The position numbers were made by a program, and so were the translations under genes. From contig JARGXX010000086.1 in the NCBI GenBank assembly GCA_030374765.1, positions 682,001 to 746,000 of the forward strand: DNA of 64,000 bases, in the 5' to 3' direction. The notes beneath the pieces were generated by a model, which did no database searches, was not told where the DNA came from, and worked only from the letters and a program-made list of their open reading frames with translations. Within the stretch, counting starts at the first letter, position 1. Each line of letters opens with the position of its first letter. Positions 49,996 to 59,870 of this stretch are shown here, piece after piece. This stretch comes from Agarophyton chilense (taxonomy: Eukaryota; Rhodophyta; Florideophyceae; Gracilariales; Gracilariaceae).

Positions 49996-52032
49996 ATGGC
50001 ACGCACGCGCATCACGCGCACGGCGCGGGTGCGCACCGTCAGCCTCCCACTTGCGACCCCGCGCGCACACGCGGCGGGTGCTCACTTGGCGTGCGCGCGC
50101 GCCTTGCACGCGCCCCAACCCAATCGTTGTGCGACAAGTCAGTCATTCCCGGATCTGTGCGCTACGTGCCACTACAGCGTCGCTGTCGTTCAATTGTGGC
50201 GCCTTCTCAACACACTCTCTCGCATAACGTCATCACTGTCGCTGCTTTCGTTCCACTCCCATCCTCGACTTGTCGCTCGCGCGTCTTGCTGGCTCATGCC
50301 CTCAACGTCAACGTCTTCCCCGCCTGCTGCCATGCTCCCGCCGCCACGCTTCCCGCCAACCGTACCGTCAAAGCCGCTAGTCGTCGCGCCCCCCCTCCCC
50401 CTCTCTCATGCCAGCTTTGTTGAACAACCCACGGCTCCGCCCTTGTCCACCGTCGCTTCGTCGCGTCCCATTTCCTCCCCCCCGTCCTTGCCAGACATGA
50501 TCGCCTCCTCTGACTCAGAGTCCGTACATTCTGCCTCGCCCACCACGCATCCCCATCTCTTTCGAGCCCCGCTGCTGTTCCAGCCACATGCGTTTACCGA
50601 AGCCTCGCGTTCCGTCTGTCTTCCGCTTTCAGTACTTCTTCTCTTGCGTCTCTTTCCTGTCGCCTCCCTCGTCGGTCATCTCGTCTTCTTTTCGCTGCAC
50701 GCCGATTTCAACTTCACCGAGTATCTAACTTGGAACTACTTTGCTCTCACTCTCGCCTTGTTGCTCGCCCTAACCTGTTCCCTCCTGGACGTCATACACG
50801 ACCATCCCGATCAACAAGACAACGAATCACAAGAGTTTCCTACCTTGGCAGAACACAACAAAGCCGATGACGTCGAACGTCAATCCCGAATCGCCACACC
50901 GTCCTCCCAACCCAAGTGGCTTCTCTTCTTAACTCGCCTCACCGTTCCAGCGTACCAACTAGCCGTGTCTGCCACAATCTTCGGCGCTGTCGTTTTCTGG
51001 GCTGCTGTCTACCCCAATGCCACCATTCCACTCACTTATGCACTCCTCGCCCAGGCTGTCGCCGCCCCAGCCATTGCCATCGTCGACTTTTTTCTTTCTT
51101 TCCACATGAATTTCCGTCTCATCTACATATTCCTCTACATCTTGTACAATGCAGCTTACGTTGCTGTTGCCTACACTCTCACAGAACGTGCCTATATTTT
51201 CGTTTTTCTTCGTCGCGATGCGAGCCGCAGTGCCTTTGCCGCAAAAGCTGCAGGTTTGGCTGCCGCTTGCTTGTTCACTGCTGTTCTACTCTACTTCATT
51301 ACTGCGCTACGCTCTCTGCGTTCGACCAGGTCTCTACCAGATGCTATTTCCGCCAGGAGCAAGTCGAAGCGCATTCTGGAAGACCGCCCCGAATCTGCTT
51401 CGCGTTCCGCCGCATCTTCGCATTCACACCATTCTGACCTTTCTCAACTTGGCCTCCGTCGCATCCCCAGCAACTCTTTCTACGACAGTGCTGAGTTCGT
51501 GCACGTCGAAAATGAAGATCAAATAGACCAATCCACGTCCTTGTCCGCCCGAGACCGTGCATCTGTCCCTATTGACCTTGGTGGTGGTAGTTCCGGGCGC
51601 AGTTCTTGGTTCCGAGCCTCAAGCGCTCGCTTGACTGCAACTCTTTCGGGGGGCAGTGCGGGTGAAGCTCGTCCTGGTTTTGCAAGGACTAGCTCTTCAT
51701 CAAGTGTTTGGGAGGATATGGACCAGCCAGCGCCACAAAAAGAAGACGAGGTGTTCTCTATGCCCGCGTGCTACAATGCGACAAAACAGCATGAGCTGGC
51801 CAGAATGTCGCAAGTGCCACGGATAGACTCTGCCAAACAACTGCCAAGACTTGTTTCCCGACAGGCGTCTGGCAGGTTTTCACGAACTAGTTCGACAAGT
51901 AGCGCACGTCTTGGCCCCGCTCCCCACTTGCCTTCTTCCGCCATTACTGCATCCATGTTCGTGCGAAACGGTAGTGCTCACTACTCAACGGACAGAACAA
52001 ACCGGGAAGGTGGTGGTGCCGAAACTCGATGA
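49996..52032 (+). CDS. Six-TM membrane protein B with long N- and C-terminal tails
   Basis: 678 aa from the first ATG (49,996); ATGs at 50,296 (578 aa) and 50,332 are equally plausible, and the first 100 residues look unconstrained. Predicted helices include VCLPLSVLLLLRLFPVASLV, WNYFALTLALLLALTCSLL, WLLFLTRLTVPAYQLAV, AVAAPAIAIVDFFLSFHMNF, LIYIFLYILYNAAYVAVAY and AAGLAAACLFTAVLLYFITA. The IVDFFLSFHMNFRLIY segment aligns with FVDFFLSLRMGFQLAY of protein C, establishing common descent. A 240-residue Ser/Arg/Asp-rich C-terminal tail with SRTSSTSSARLG-type clusters looks phosphorylatable and cytosolic. Function unknown. Confidence 0.75.
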   Translation: MARTRITRTARVRTVSLPLATPRAHAAGAHLACARALHAPQPNRCATSQSFPDLCATCHYSVAVVQLWRLLNTLSRITSSLSLLSFHSHPRLVARASCWLMPSTSTSSPPAAMLPPPRFPPTVPSKPLVVAPPLPLSHASFVEQPTAPPLSTVASSRPISSPPSLPDMIASSDSESVHSASPTTHPHLFRAPLLFQPHAFTEASRSVCLPLSVLLLLRLFPVASLVGHLVFFSLHADFNFTEYLTWNYFALTLALLLALTCSLLDVIHDHPDQQDNESQEFPTLAEHNKADDVERQSRIATPSSQPKWLLFLTRLTVPAYQLAVSATIFGAVVFWAAVYPNATIPLTYALLAQAVAAPAIAIVDFFLSFHMNFRLIYIFLYILYNAAYVAVAYTLTERAYIFVFLRRDASRSAFAAKAAGLAAACLFTAVLLYFITALRSLRSTRSLPDAISARSKSKRILEDRPESASRSAASSHSHHSDLSQLGLRRIPSNSFYDSAEFVHVENEDQIDQSTSLSARDRASVPIDLGGGSSGRSSWFRASSARLTATLSGGSAGEARPGFARTSSSSSVWEDMDQPAPQKEDEVFSMPACYNATKQHELARMSQVPRIDSAKQLPRLVSRQASGRFSRTSSTSSARLGPAPHLPSSAITASMFVRNGSAHYSTDRTNREGGGAETR

Positions 52033-52906
52033 CGGTTCTCTGCCTTCCAGGCCAGTTTTCATTATCGTTGTTTTCTGCAAGGTCAAGGGGACAGCCGCCC
52101 CACTAAGACGTTCATGGTTGAACAACGTGCCTCCTCATGATTGCGATTTCCTCATTGATCCAAGCAAAGGGTGACCCATTTTTTTCGATATCCGCAACTT
52201 CACCCGGTGGTTTGGTCCCACAGCCTGATTCCTACCAACGTTTTTCACATGCGCTCGGTATCGAAATGGTCCGATGTTGAATTCTTTTTTGTGGTCTGAT
52301 TACGCAACAAACAACATGTTGCGAGCGTGGTCATCATTTTTGCTAATACCTTTTAGAGCCCTGCCCGTTCGTAGATTTTCCAAGATTTACCGGGAACCCC
52401 GAGGAGCCTGTTTGGTGTTTGGCCCATTAGAAATCCCATGGACTATTATTCTGCCTTGCAGTAAAAAGAGCTACAACTCCGAAGTCTCCATGTAATCTTC
52501 GCATTTGTCAAAGTTTTGCAGACTTAAGAACTGTGTGTCATGAATAGCAAGAGCGCTAGATGAAACATGAGCCAACCTCTAATTCTGCACAACTCCTCTA
52601 CAGAATGTTTAATGTGCCGGGGATGTAGCTAGCCTAACCCGGAGCTTTTACGTCGTGTTTGGGCATGTTACTCTGAACTAATCAACTGGTAGAATGTTTA
52701 TGTGGGCTTCATGCAGCGGTGCTTTGGATTTGTATTCAACAAAGGTTCATCATCTAAGAATTCTGCCCAGACAGAGGCGACCGTAACTCGCCCTCGGACA
52801 AACATACATTATATTTGCAACAGGTTCAAATACAGGGCATGGGCTGCACAGAGAATGTGCATGTACTCAACAATAATGTTTTACCATATTGTCCCGGAGT
52901 TTCCCA
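52033..52906. other. Intergenic region
   Basis: 874 bp between protein B and the left edge of the direct duplication. No gene or repeat seen. Confidence 0.4.
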
Positions 52907-54740
52907 TCAGATTCTAGCTGGTTCGTTTCGATTGCAATTTTGTTCAACAAATAGTCACCGTCCCCCCACCACGACTTTGTTCCTTGTTCCACTGATAATC
53001 TCCTTCTCATATTCGTCATCTCCAGGCTTCAAACGTCCAAGTACTAAAGTTCGGTTTGTTCGGGTTCTTGACCGTTCTGGTTCAAGACCGATTTAGTTCT
53101 TGACCGTTAGGAGAAACGAGATGGAAATCATCCAAATACCTCCCAGTGCTCTACGCCATGGAGAAGAACTGCAAAACAAACGGTCATCTCCACCACCCTC
53201 GATGCGAACGCTCGAGTCAACCAAAAGTGCATTTCAATCCACTAGCAGCTCGTTTCAGTCTCAAGATTTTGCACGCAAACATCAGCTGGAAACTCGCGTG
53301 TTGGCACCGGATAATCCATTTCCTACTTACAAGTCTCACACTCTGTCGGAAGCAGGAGGCTCCGTTTGGGTGTCTTCGCGTGTGATTCTCCTTTGGCGGT
53401 TATGTTGCACATGGCTTTTTGTATTTACTCTCGGATTGCTCGCGCCGAGTGGACAATTCAATTACGGATGGTTCAGCACATGGATATATTTGGGAGTAAC
53501 TTGCACAATGATTCTCGCGACTTTCAGTTCATTGCTGTATCACTTGTACCCAGAACAATCGTCTTCAATCATGTCTGGGCGATGGTCCTTCCCACTCTTG
53601 GCCAATTCCACTGTTTGCACGTACCAAGTATTTCTATCACTCTCTGCGGGAGCAGATCTTGTGTACTGGCTTTTGCTTCAAGAGAGGGAAGGGATGGTAA
53701 TCCCGCGCGTACTTGTCCATGCGGTCAATTTTCTTCTTCTCTTTGTAGATTTCTTTCTCTCGTTGCGGATGGGGTTTCAGCTTGCCTATGTGTTTGTCGC
53801 GGTTGCTTTCGTCACCGCATGGCTTCTTTTCGCATGGATTCGGTACGCAGTGACCAGGGATTGGATACATCGTGTTCTGGATTTCAGAATTGTTGGAGGA
53901 GCTCGAGCGGCAAAAGCTCACGTCGCAATTATTTTCGCAATCCTTGTCTCTGGCATATTGTTTCTCCTTCTAAATCGCTTGAACCGAATAAACTTTATAT
54001 CCCGAAGGATAAAAGCACTTATCGCCGACGAACTTCAAGTAACTGGCGAATCCGTCTTGACGGACGAAGAAAACCCCAAAGAAAAAAATCTCGATGACGT
54101 CCTCATCGAAACAAAAAACCCGAATGATTCAGTGATACAAATAGAATGTTTTACGCCGTGAGGTGATTCTCAGTGCTTGGGCCCAGTCTTCCTTGTTGCA
54201 CATAACTATCTTTTAACATGTACAAATACGTAAAATCTGGGTTGTCTTGAAATCTGCCTAGGGCCATGTTTAGCAAGTTAAGGAGAGATGTAACGCAATC
54301 GACTGGATTGCAGTCAATTGGAATTCTGGATTGCTCTCTGGCAAACAACTAGAAATCAGAACAATTCGATGAAGACAATCATCACGTCAGCTTGTGTCGC
54401 CACAACTGCATATTCAGAACCGAAGAGCTTTATTCGTGCTAATAGGCAGAAGGAATGACATTACGTTTGTTCAGAACTAGAATAGTTTCCTGAACACGGA
54501 TGACTGGAGCTTCAAAGACCTGTTGGTTTTCGGCTGTTCCAAAAGTTGAAGATTGCAATCGAGAAACAGCGCCAAGCAAGTCAACAACGAATTTGCGTTC
54601 CTTTACAAGATTGGAGCTCAAATCGCACTCCCATCGCCTTCACAATGGTTTTATCCCTTCGGCTCATTCAGAATTGTTAATTACTTGATGATTAGCCTGG
54701 TGCAATACGAAGTGGAGTCACGAAAGCAGCCGTGCATTTG
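52907..54740 (+). repeat. Direct duplication, left copy (about 1.83 kb)
   Basis: This segment recurs in the same orientation at 59,871-61,711. Homology begins at GAGTTTCCCATCAG and ends at CGTGCATTTG. The 5' leader part (52,907-53,120) differs at many positions. The coding part is closer. The last 580 bp (54,161-54,740) differ at only about three positions. It carries the intact six-TM gene C. Confidence 0.93.
53121..54161 (+). CDS. Six-TM membrane protein C (intact copy)
   Basis: 346 aa from ATG 53,121. A hydrophilic N-terminus of about 80 residues precedes WVSSRVILLWRLCCTWLFVF, WIYLGVTCTMILATFSSLL, STVCTYQVFLSLSAGADLVY, VHAVNFLLLFVDFFLSLRMG, LAYVFVAVAFVTAWLLFAWI and VAIIFAILVSGILFLLLNRL, six hydrophobic helices. 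The tail is charged (RRIKALIADELQVTGES). It belongs with proteins A and B, sharing the HAVN..FVDFFLSL block and helix order. A duplicate at 60,094-61,132 is decayed, so this is the functional copy if either is. A membrane role is clear; substrate or partner unknown. Confidence 0.78.
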   Translation: MEIIQIPPSALRHGEELQNKRSSPPPSMRTLESTKSAFQSTSSSFQSQDFARKHQLETRVLAPDNPFPTYKSHTLSEAGGSVWVSSRVILLWRLCCTWLFVFTLGLLAPSGQFNYGWFSTWIYLGVTCTMILATFSSLLYHLYPEQSSSIMSGRWSFPLLANSTVCTYQVFLSLSAGADLVYWLLLQEREGMVIPRVLVHAVNFLLLFVDFFLSLRMGFQLAYVFVAVAFVTAWLLFAWIRYAVTRDWIHRVLDFRIVGGARAAKAHVAIIFAILVSGILFLLLNRLNRINFISRRIKALIADELQVTGESVLTDEENPKEKNLDDVLIETKNPNDSVIQIECFTP

Positions 54741-54930
54741 GGTACAAAGATTAATGGTGATGCGTTTACAAGATACTTGACAAAACTACCACTAATGAAT
54801 ATCAAGAGATAGAACGCAGAGAAGAGCTTTAATTGGAGAAGCTTCCTCCGTCTTCCGTGTCTCAATACTATCCTTTGTTGAAACGAACTTCGACAAATGG
54901 AATAAACTGCGCTGGCTTTTCATTTCTGGC

Positions 54931-56445
54931 CTAACTTGAAAGTCTGCATCGCTCAAAGACCTTATACAGACGTGACGTTGTAGTTATTTCTCTCAAGACT
55001 CGTTCAGTAAGAAATTTTTTCGGAGGGTGGTAGTTGCTGCGCATAGCGGAAAACAGTACATGGCGAATAACCCAATTTCGCCCTTGACTCTCGTTTTCAG
55101 CCTTCAAAGACTTCCAGGACTCATCATCAGGGGGAAATTCGTTATCGGTTCCGCACGGCCAATCTGGACTTTCACGCTCTGAGAGACTTAACATGGGATT
55201 CCAATGACTGCCGTACCATTCTCCAAAGGCCTCTGAAACACACCGAAAACACCGCTCCTCTTCATTCCAGTCTGTGTCTACAGCAAGATGATATAAAAAA
55301 GAGCCCAAGAAGCGAAGGTCAGGCAGCACATTGGGAATGATCTGGGGCAGCGTTTTTAAGTGGAGGGTTTGCGGGGTATCTCCTTCCGTGGAGAGAGAAT
55401 AATACTCTGATAACATGGGACCCTTTCCAGTAGTACCATGGCACAGGACTCTGCGTTAATTCTTCGAGTGATTAAGCACTCTGGATTGGTTGACAGATAA
55501 TTGGTTAACAGCTTCATGATTGGCGCCGGGGGTTTCAGAGTAAATGCTTCCATATCTGCAAATCGAATCAAGGTCTGCTGATATATCAGTTGCCTCAGTA
55601 GGGATGGCACATCTGCCATCAGCAATTTTGTTTCATATTGCAACAGAACAAATCTCTCCGAGGCTACACCGACAAATTGGTGTTCTCGCAAAATCTCACA
55701 GAGACCTGAATGTGAATCTCTCTTAACCTTGTCTAACAGATTATCAACGGAAGTCAAGAGAGGTTCTGCATCAGGTCGCCGACGGCGGCTGGCCTGGATT
55801 CCAATCGCTGCATTCTTTGCTTCTTGAGTAGCAAGAAACACGTCGTAGAGACCAACCGGAGCGTTTGAGCCTGTTCTAATCTTGTCTTTAGCATGTTTAT
55901 GTCTAGAAGACTTCTCTTTTCATTCAGTAATATGAGTATTGCTCTGTAGCATAAGATAGGTTTGGCTCCGCTTTCGTTTTGAGAGCGGTCGCGGAGGCAT
56001 ATCATCTTTTGCAATTAGTTCCCTGGATACCCCTCCATTGGCACTTTTATCTATCATAAGTTGAGGGTCCCCATTTGAAGCAGTTCCTCCACTTTCTATA
56101 CGGCGATTTGACTTACAAACGGAACTCTGTTTCGCCCATATAACGTGGTTTTGATCTTGCGGCGTAGTACGTGCACGGTCTGAGTCTGAATTAGGAACAC
56201 TACCTTCTCCGTGTATGGGTTTAATACCAAATCCAGAGCCCGTGGATTGCGCAGAAGGCAGAGTCTGCGTTGAAAACATCCGGGAGCATTCTGCAAGCTT
56301 TAGTTCTTTGCTCAAAGCTTCAACAACTGCCCCTACGATAGAAATTTCGTGAAGAAAACGGACCTCTTTCTTGGTGGGGTGCACGTTCACATCAATACTG
56401 TATCTTTCTGGTCCATATTTAGATCGGATGCAAAGACGCCCCGAA
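54931..56445 (-). pseudogene. MLH1: MLH1 mismatch-repair gene, 5'-truncated pseudogene
   Basis: The minus strand encodes the C-terminal two thirds of MLH1. It starts inside the MutL fold at [19 protein letters not shown], then LTSVDNLL..CEILREHQFVGVASERF, LLRQLIYQQTLIRFADMEAF, a second frame with LPDLRFLGSFLYHLAVDTDW, ESQGRNWVIRHVLFSAMRSN and the end LYKVFERC. The whole ATPase domain (about 250 residues with the GHKL motifs) is missing upstream. The frame is broken by an in-frame TGA near 55,918-55,920 and by a one-base shift near 55,430, and the FERC end, normally terminal, carries four extra residues. The break lies beside an alternating CGCG/CACG tract near 56,463-56,488. It is a decayed fragment; a working MLH1 must exist elsewhere if the species has one. 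Confidence 0.9.
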
Positions 56446-57061
56446 CGGGGCCAGCGCCACGCGTTGCACGCGCGCACGCGCGCGCAGTCGTTTCAAAAGA
56501 GGACCGATGCCCGGTAACACTGCGTACGCCCACGGCTCTCTGCGAACTATCATCCTCGACACATGGACGCAGCGACTGCGAACTGTCAACAATCTTGGTC
56601 ACTTTCAGGCGCTCGCAACCCATCCAAATGTTGCTACCACAGCCTATCTTGATTCTCTGCTTCATTCAATTTCATCTCTTCCCGCTCTGCGACGTTCCTA
56701 TGACAAATTAGCCCGCCTTGCCAACATAACTCAAGACTGGTAGTCAATGCGCCTGCAAAAATCTTTCTGTGTCTCATATGAGCTGCAACCTCCGACTCAA
56801 TCGCAGCCGAGCACCCATTAATCTCAACTCCTTTCAACCCCATTGCTATCAACCTCTCCTTCTGTTCCCTCATTATTTGTAGCTGGGACTTAATGCCATA
56901 GTTTCCCAACAAGTTTCACTACATCCTCGGTACAATGCTCAGAACTGGTCCGCCCACGCATTGCAGTCACAAATGGTGCGTGAGCTGCAGCAAGTCCACA
57001 GAATCAGCTCAACCAGCATAGCATTACTTGGAAGAGTTGCAATAGTGTAATGAACAAGAAC
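56446..57061. other. Region between MLH1 fragment and Uma2 unit
   Basis: About 616 bp. Begins with an alternating purine-pyrimidine CGCGCACGCGCG tract near 56,463-56,488. A 78-codon frame at 56,507-56,743 (+) and an overlapping minus frame show no family. The left edge of the inverted unit lies near 57,062, but the exact end cannot be set because its partner runs to the end of the window. Confidence 0.45.
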
Positions 57062-57242
57062 GACAATTGAGTCTTTACTCCGTGCGGGTGAACCTAGTTC
57101 TAAATTTGTGCGTTCTTGGGTTTGATCTTCTGGTACCGTTGAGATAAGCAATACAATCAGACCTCTTAATGAAACACAAACAAATGGGCCCAAAAATGTC
57201 ACAACAAAGCATATCTAATGATTGTGTAGTCCAAAACTGTGT

Positions 57243-58460
57243 TCAGTGTCTCCGTTGTAGACGTTTGGACTTCTTTTTCTTTGGACTGTTTGTGGGGCTT
57301 GCACTCGAGCTTCCACTGGAGTTGCTCAAGCTCACATTAGGGTATTCTTTCTTCACCTTTTCCTTGAGCCTTCTGTGCTTGGACGTTCCACTTTTCAATT
57401 CCAAACGCATCTGTTCTATCTCTGCGTCTTTTGAACGGCGCAGCTCTTCCTTCTCTGCGTCTTTCGAAGCCAGCGCTGCGTCTTTCGAACGGCGCAGCTC
57501 TTCCTTCTCTGCGTCTTTTGAACGACGCAGCTCTTCCTTCTCTGCGTCTTTTGAACGAAGTAGCTCTTCCTTCTCTGCGTCTTTTGAACGACGCAGCTCT
57601 TCCTTCTCTGCGTCTTTCGAAGCCAGCGCTGCGTCTTTAGAACGGAAAGAGGATGCGAGATCATCAAGCGTTTTTGACGGATCCGGTTTGAACAGATCCT
57701 TGGGCCTGTGATCGCCACAAGGACCAAGATCAACAGATTCTTCTCCACGGAATACGCGGTTGGGATAATATTTACCTGTCTCCCGATTCATTTTGTATAC
57801 TTCAACGCGTGGATCGCGTTTCTTTTCGTCATCACAGGTGGTATCTCTATTCACGATGACGAACTGGTTAACACCTGCTCGTTCATACTCGCGTACTTTG
57901 ATCACAGTGTCGGTGGTCTCGTTCTTGCTGGTAACTTCAACAACAGTTTCCGGAGGTCTACCGAGAGGGTGAGTGACTTTTTGGGAGTTGGGAGAGAGTT
58001 GAAGTCTTTCTGCTTGCGTCAACAAGCGACCAGTGCTAATATCCGGCCTTCTCACACGTCTTCGACGCGGAGAGCGCGACGAAGATGGAGACTCTGGTGG
58101 AATAGCAGTTCCTGCCTGTAGAAAGGGTATTTGTGATGTCTTTCCTTCGACATATCGAGTATGAACCGAGGCCTGCATCATGTGGCTTATTTCATCGTGA
58201 TGATCATCGGCCATCGGTAGTGCAACAAGAAGGCCGTCCACGTACTCATACAAGCCAAACACAGAAGGATCGACGTTGAAGTATTCTTCCAGTGAGCAAG
58301 GCGTCAGGTGCAGTGCTCCCAGTTTGTTGTCTAGGGGAAGCTTTGGGGATGCGCTAGGCTGGGGGTTCGCCGAAAACGGGGCTGCTTGAGGGTTGGAATC
58401 GTCGCTCAGAGCTGAGTCCGGCGGGGACGGAGGTGGGGGGATGCGCGACGAATAAGACAT
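57243..58460 (-). CDS. Uma2-family (DUF820) PD-(D/E)XK nuclease-like protein, left copy
   Basis: 405 aa from ATG 58,458-58,460. After a Pro/Ser-rich start, residues about 52-240 follow the Uma2 layout: TPCSLEEYFNVD, YEYVDGLLVALPMADDHHDE, the acidic motif RRPDIS, PPETVVEVTSKNETTDTVIK with VREYERAGVNQFVIVNR, then VEVYKMNRETGKYY. The Asp of RRPD, the Glu of VVEV and the following Lys are candidate active-site residues of the PD-(D/E)XK fold. A C-terminal coiled region follows, built of 11-residue SKDAEKEELRR repeats, then a Ser/Lys-rich basic tail (SPKKKKSKRLQRR), a possible nuclear signal. Uma2 proteins are abundant in cyanobacteria and some other bacteria; a eukaryotic copy with repeats suggests ancient transfer followed by amplification. 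Substrate unknown. Confidence 0.85.
   Translation of the reverse strand: MSYSSRIPPPPSPPDSALSDDSNPQAAPFSANPQPSASPKLPLDNKLGALHLTPCSLEEYFNVDPSVFGLYEYVDGLLVALPMADDHHDEISHMMQASVHTRYVEGKTSQIPFLQAGTAIPPESPSSSRSPRRRRVRRPDISTGRLLTQAERLQLSPNSQKVTHPLGRPPETVVEVTSKNETTDTVIKVREYERAGVNQFVIVNRDTTCDDEKKRDPRVEVYKMNRETGKYYPNRVFRGEESVDLGPCGDHRPKDLFKPDPSKTLDDLASSFRSKDAALASKDAEKEELRRSKDAEKEELLRSKDAEKEELRRSKDAEKEELRRSKDAALASKDAEKEELRRSKDAEIEQMRLELKSGTSKHRRLKEKVKKEYPNVSLSNSSGSSSASPTNSPKKKKSKRLQRRH
57418..57650 (-). repeat. 33-bp coding minisatellite, left Uma2 copy
   Basis: Tandem 33-bp units encode SKDAEKEELRR; two units have a shortened SKDAALA form. Unit number and order differ from the right copy by one unit and by the position of the ALA variant. 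Confidence 0.93.
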
Positions 58461-58734
58461 GGTGAACCTTGACGTGGCTCTTGAGCGCTACGGTAGAGGT
58501 GCGAGAAGCGAGTGGTCATTCCCCTCCGCAGCGGAGTAGGTTACCAGGAGGGAGAATGGTCAAAGGATTCGTGAGTTCAGCGCAGGTTTGGCACTATGAT
58601 TGTCTCGAGGTTGATGGAAAACAAAGGCGCGGCGTTGGAACCATCCGCGGTGGTTGAATTCAGCTTTGACGAAAACAGGCGTAATCTTGCAACGGAAGCG
58701 GAAGCGCTGACTTCGCATTGTTCCAGGATCCAAT

Positions 58735-58778
58735 CAAAGCAAGTGCGAAGCGCGCAAGTGCGAAGCGCGCTTGCTTTG
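58735..58778. repeat. Hairpin with internal 15-bp tandem repeat upstream of Uma2 (left)
   Basis: CAAAGCAAG (58,735-58,743) and CTTGCTTTG (58,770-58,778) are exact reverse complements. Between and overlapping them GCAAGTGCGAAGCGC is repeated twice (58,739-58,753 and 58,754-58,768). The same structure is kept at 62,250-62,293 in the right copy, about 280 bp before the Uma2 ATG. Confidence 0.88.
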
Positions 58779-59315
58779 CGCTGGATTCTAACAACTGTTG
58801 AGCAAAAATTTCAGCGAAGCTGCCTTTCGTCTCCTCGCCGGCTCCCACCTCACTCCACATTATGATACACCGCCTCGTCTTCTTCGTCGTTGACGCCGTG
58901 CCGCCATATCTAACGACTTCTGTTTCCATCGCTTGCGCTACAGCGCCGGCTAAGGGCATCTCCGTTCCACTCAACGCTCCGCCTGCACGCAATACCGCTC
59001 AATCAGTCTTCTCTCGCGCGCGCAACTCTCGCGCCTAGGAGCCGCTATCCGGCAAAGAGCCGCCGCCAGTACTCGCTTACCTCTTTAGAGCACGTGAGGG
59101 GACCTTTCCTCATGATCATGATAATTGGCATACCGCATCTGCGTACGATTCCAATTGTGCGGGGCTGTAAGCCTCGCAACAGCTCACGTCCATCGTCAGC
59201 GAAAGCACGGCATGAGATGCACAGAGACACTGCTTTTCTGATCGACAACGCGCGAGTGCGATTGAGTCTGAAATTGTGAACTGCTCGTTCCCTTGCAGCA
59301 TCGGGCATAATTTGG

Positions 59316-59870
59316 CAGGAGGACTCGTATCCGCAGGGCACTGAAAGCGAATCGAAGGAAGCAGGTTTCCACGTGACGTAGGGTGGCGTACGTGCAAACC
59401 GCATTCATGGCAAGCGCCAAGGGGTGTGTGATTTGAACGGTTCACACAATCTCGATCGGAACGCGTGTGGAAAGATTTGACAGCGACAGCGTGCTTCACA
59501 TGTTCCGACACACCAGCAACTGGTTGGATGTTGAGTTGCGCACACTCCGAGTGTGGCGGCGACGCGTTGGAGTTGTGGACTTGTGCCGTATGGTCTCAGG
59601 AGCGTGGCCGTGTGGCACATCTTCCTGTCGCCGCCTGTAAATGAGCTGCTTGGGTGGCTCCCGTGCGAACCGATGCATTCAACCATGCATTCGGCCATGA
59701 ATACAGAACTGTGCTTGCTACAGCTATCGTACCCGCACTGGCCTCCAACGCCAATTCATCTCCCATCGCATTGCTCATGAGCCTGCTCATCTCATGAGCA
59801 CGCTCAACCGCAATTCTAACAAGCTGCAGCATCTTTTTCATGGACTGAATACATACACGCTCCTGAAACC
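59316..59870. other. Single-copy spacer between the two duplications
   Basis: 555 bp between the inner edge of the left Uma2 unit and the right copy of the direct duplication. An 81-codon minus-strand frame (59,596-59,841) with an amphipathic start (MKKMLQLVRIAVERAHEM) is present but has no recognised relative. Confidence 0.4.

Larger units (their letters stand above)
57062..59315 (-). repeat. Uma2-gene unit, inverted duplication, left copy (about 2.25 kb)
   Basis: The reverse complement of this segment recurs at 61,712-63,996. The core (about 57,200-58,990, holding the Uma2 gene and 0.5 kb upstream) is almost identical. The inner 330 bp (58,990-59,315) is roughly 85% identical, and the outer 140 bp is still more diverged. 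No clear terminal inverted repeat was found; ends read CCAAATTATGCCC on the gene's 5' side and ..CAATTGTC on its 3' side. It is a candidate mobile or segmentally duplicated element. Confidence 0.9.

Noticed and set aside
57418-57650. CRISPR-like array from regular 33-bp repeats
   Set aside because: The repeats are contiguous without spacers and are in a coding frame.
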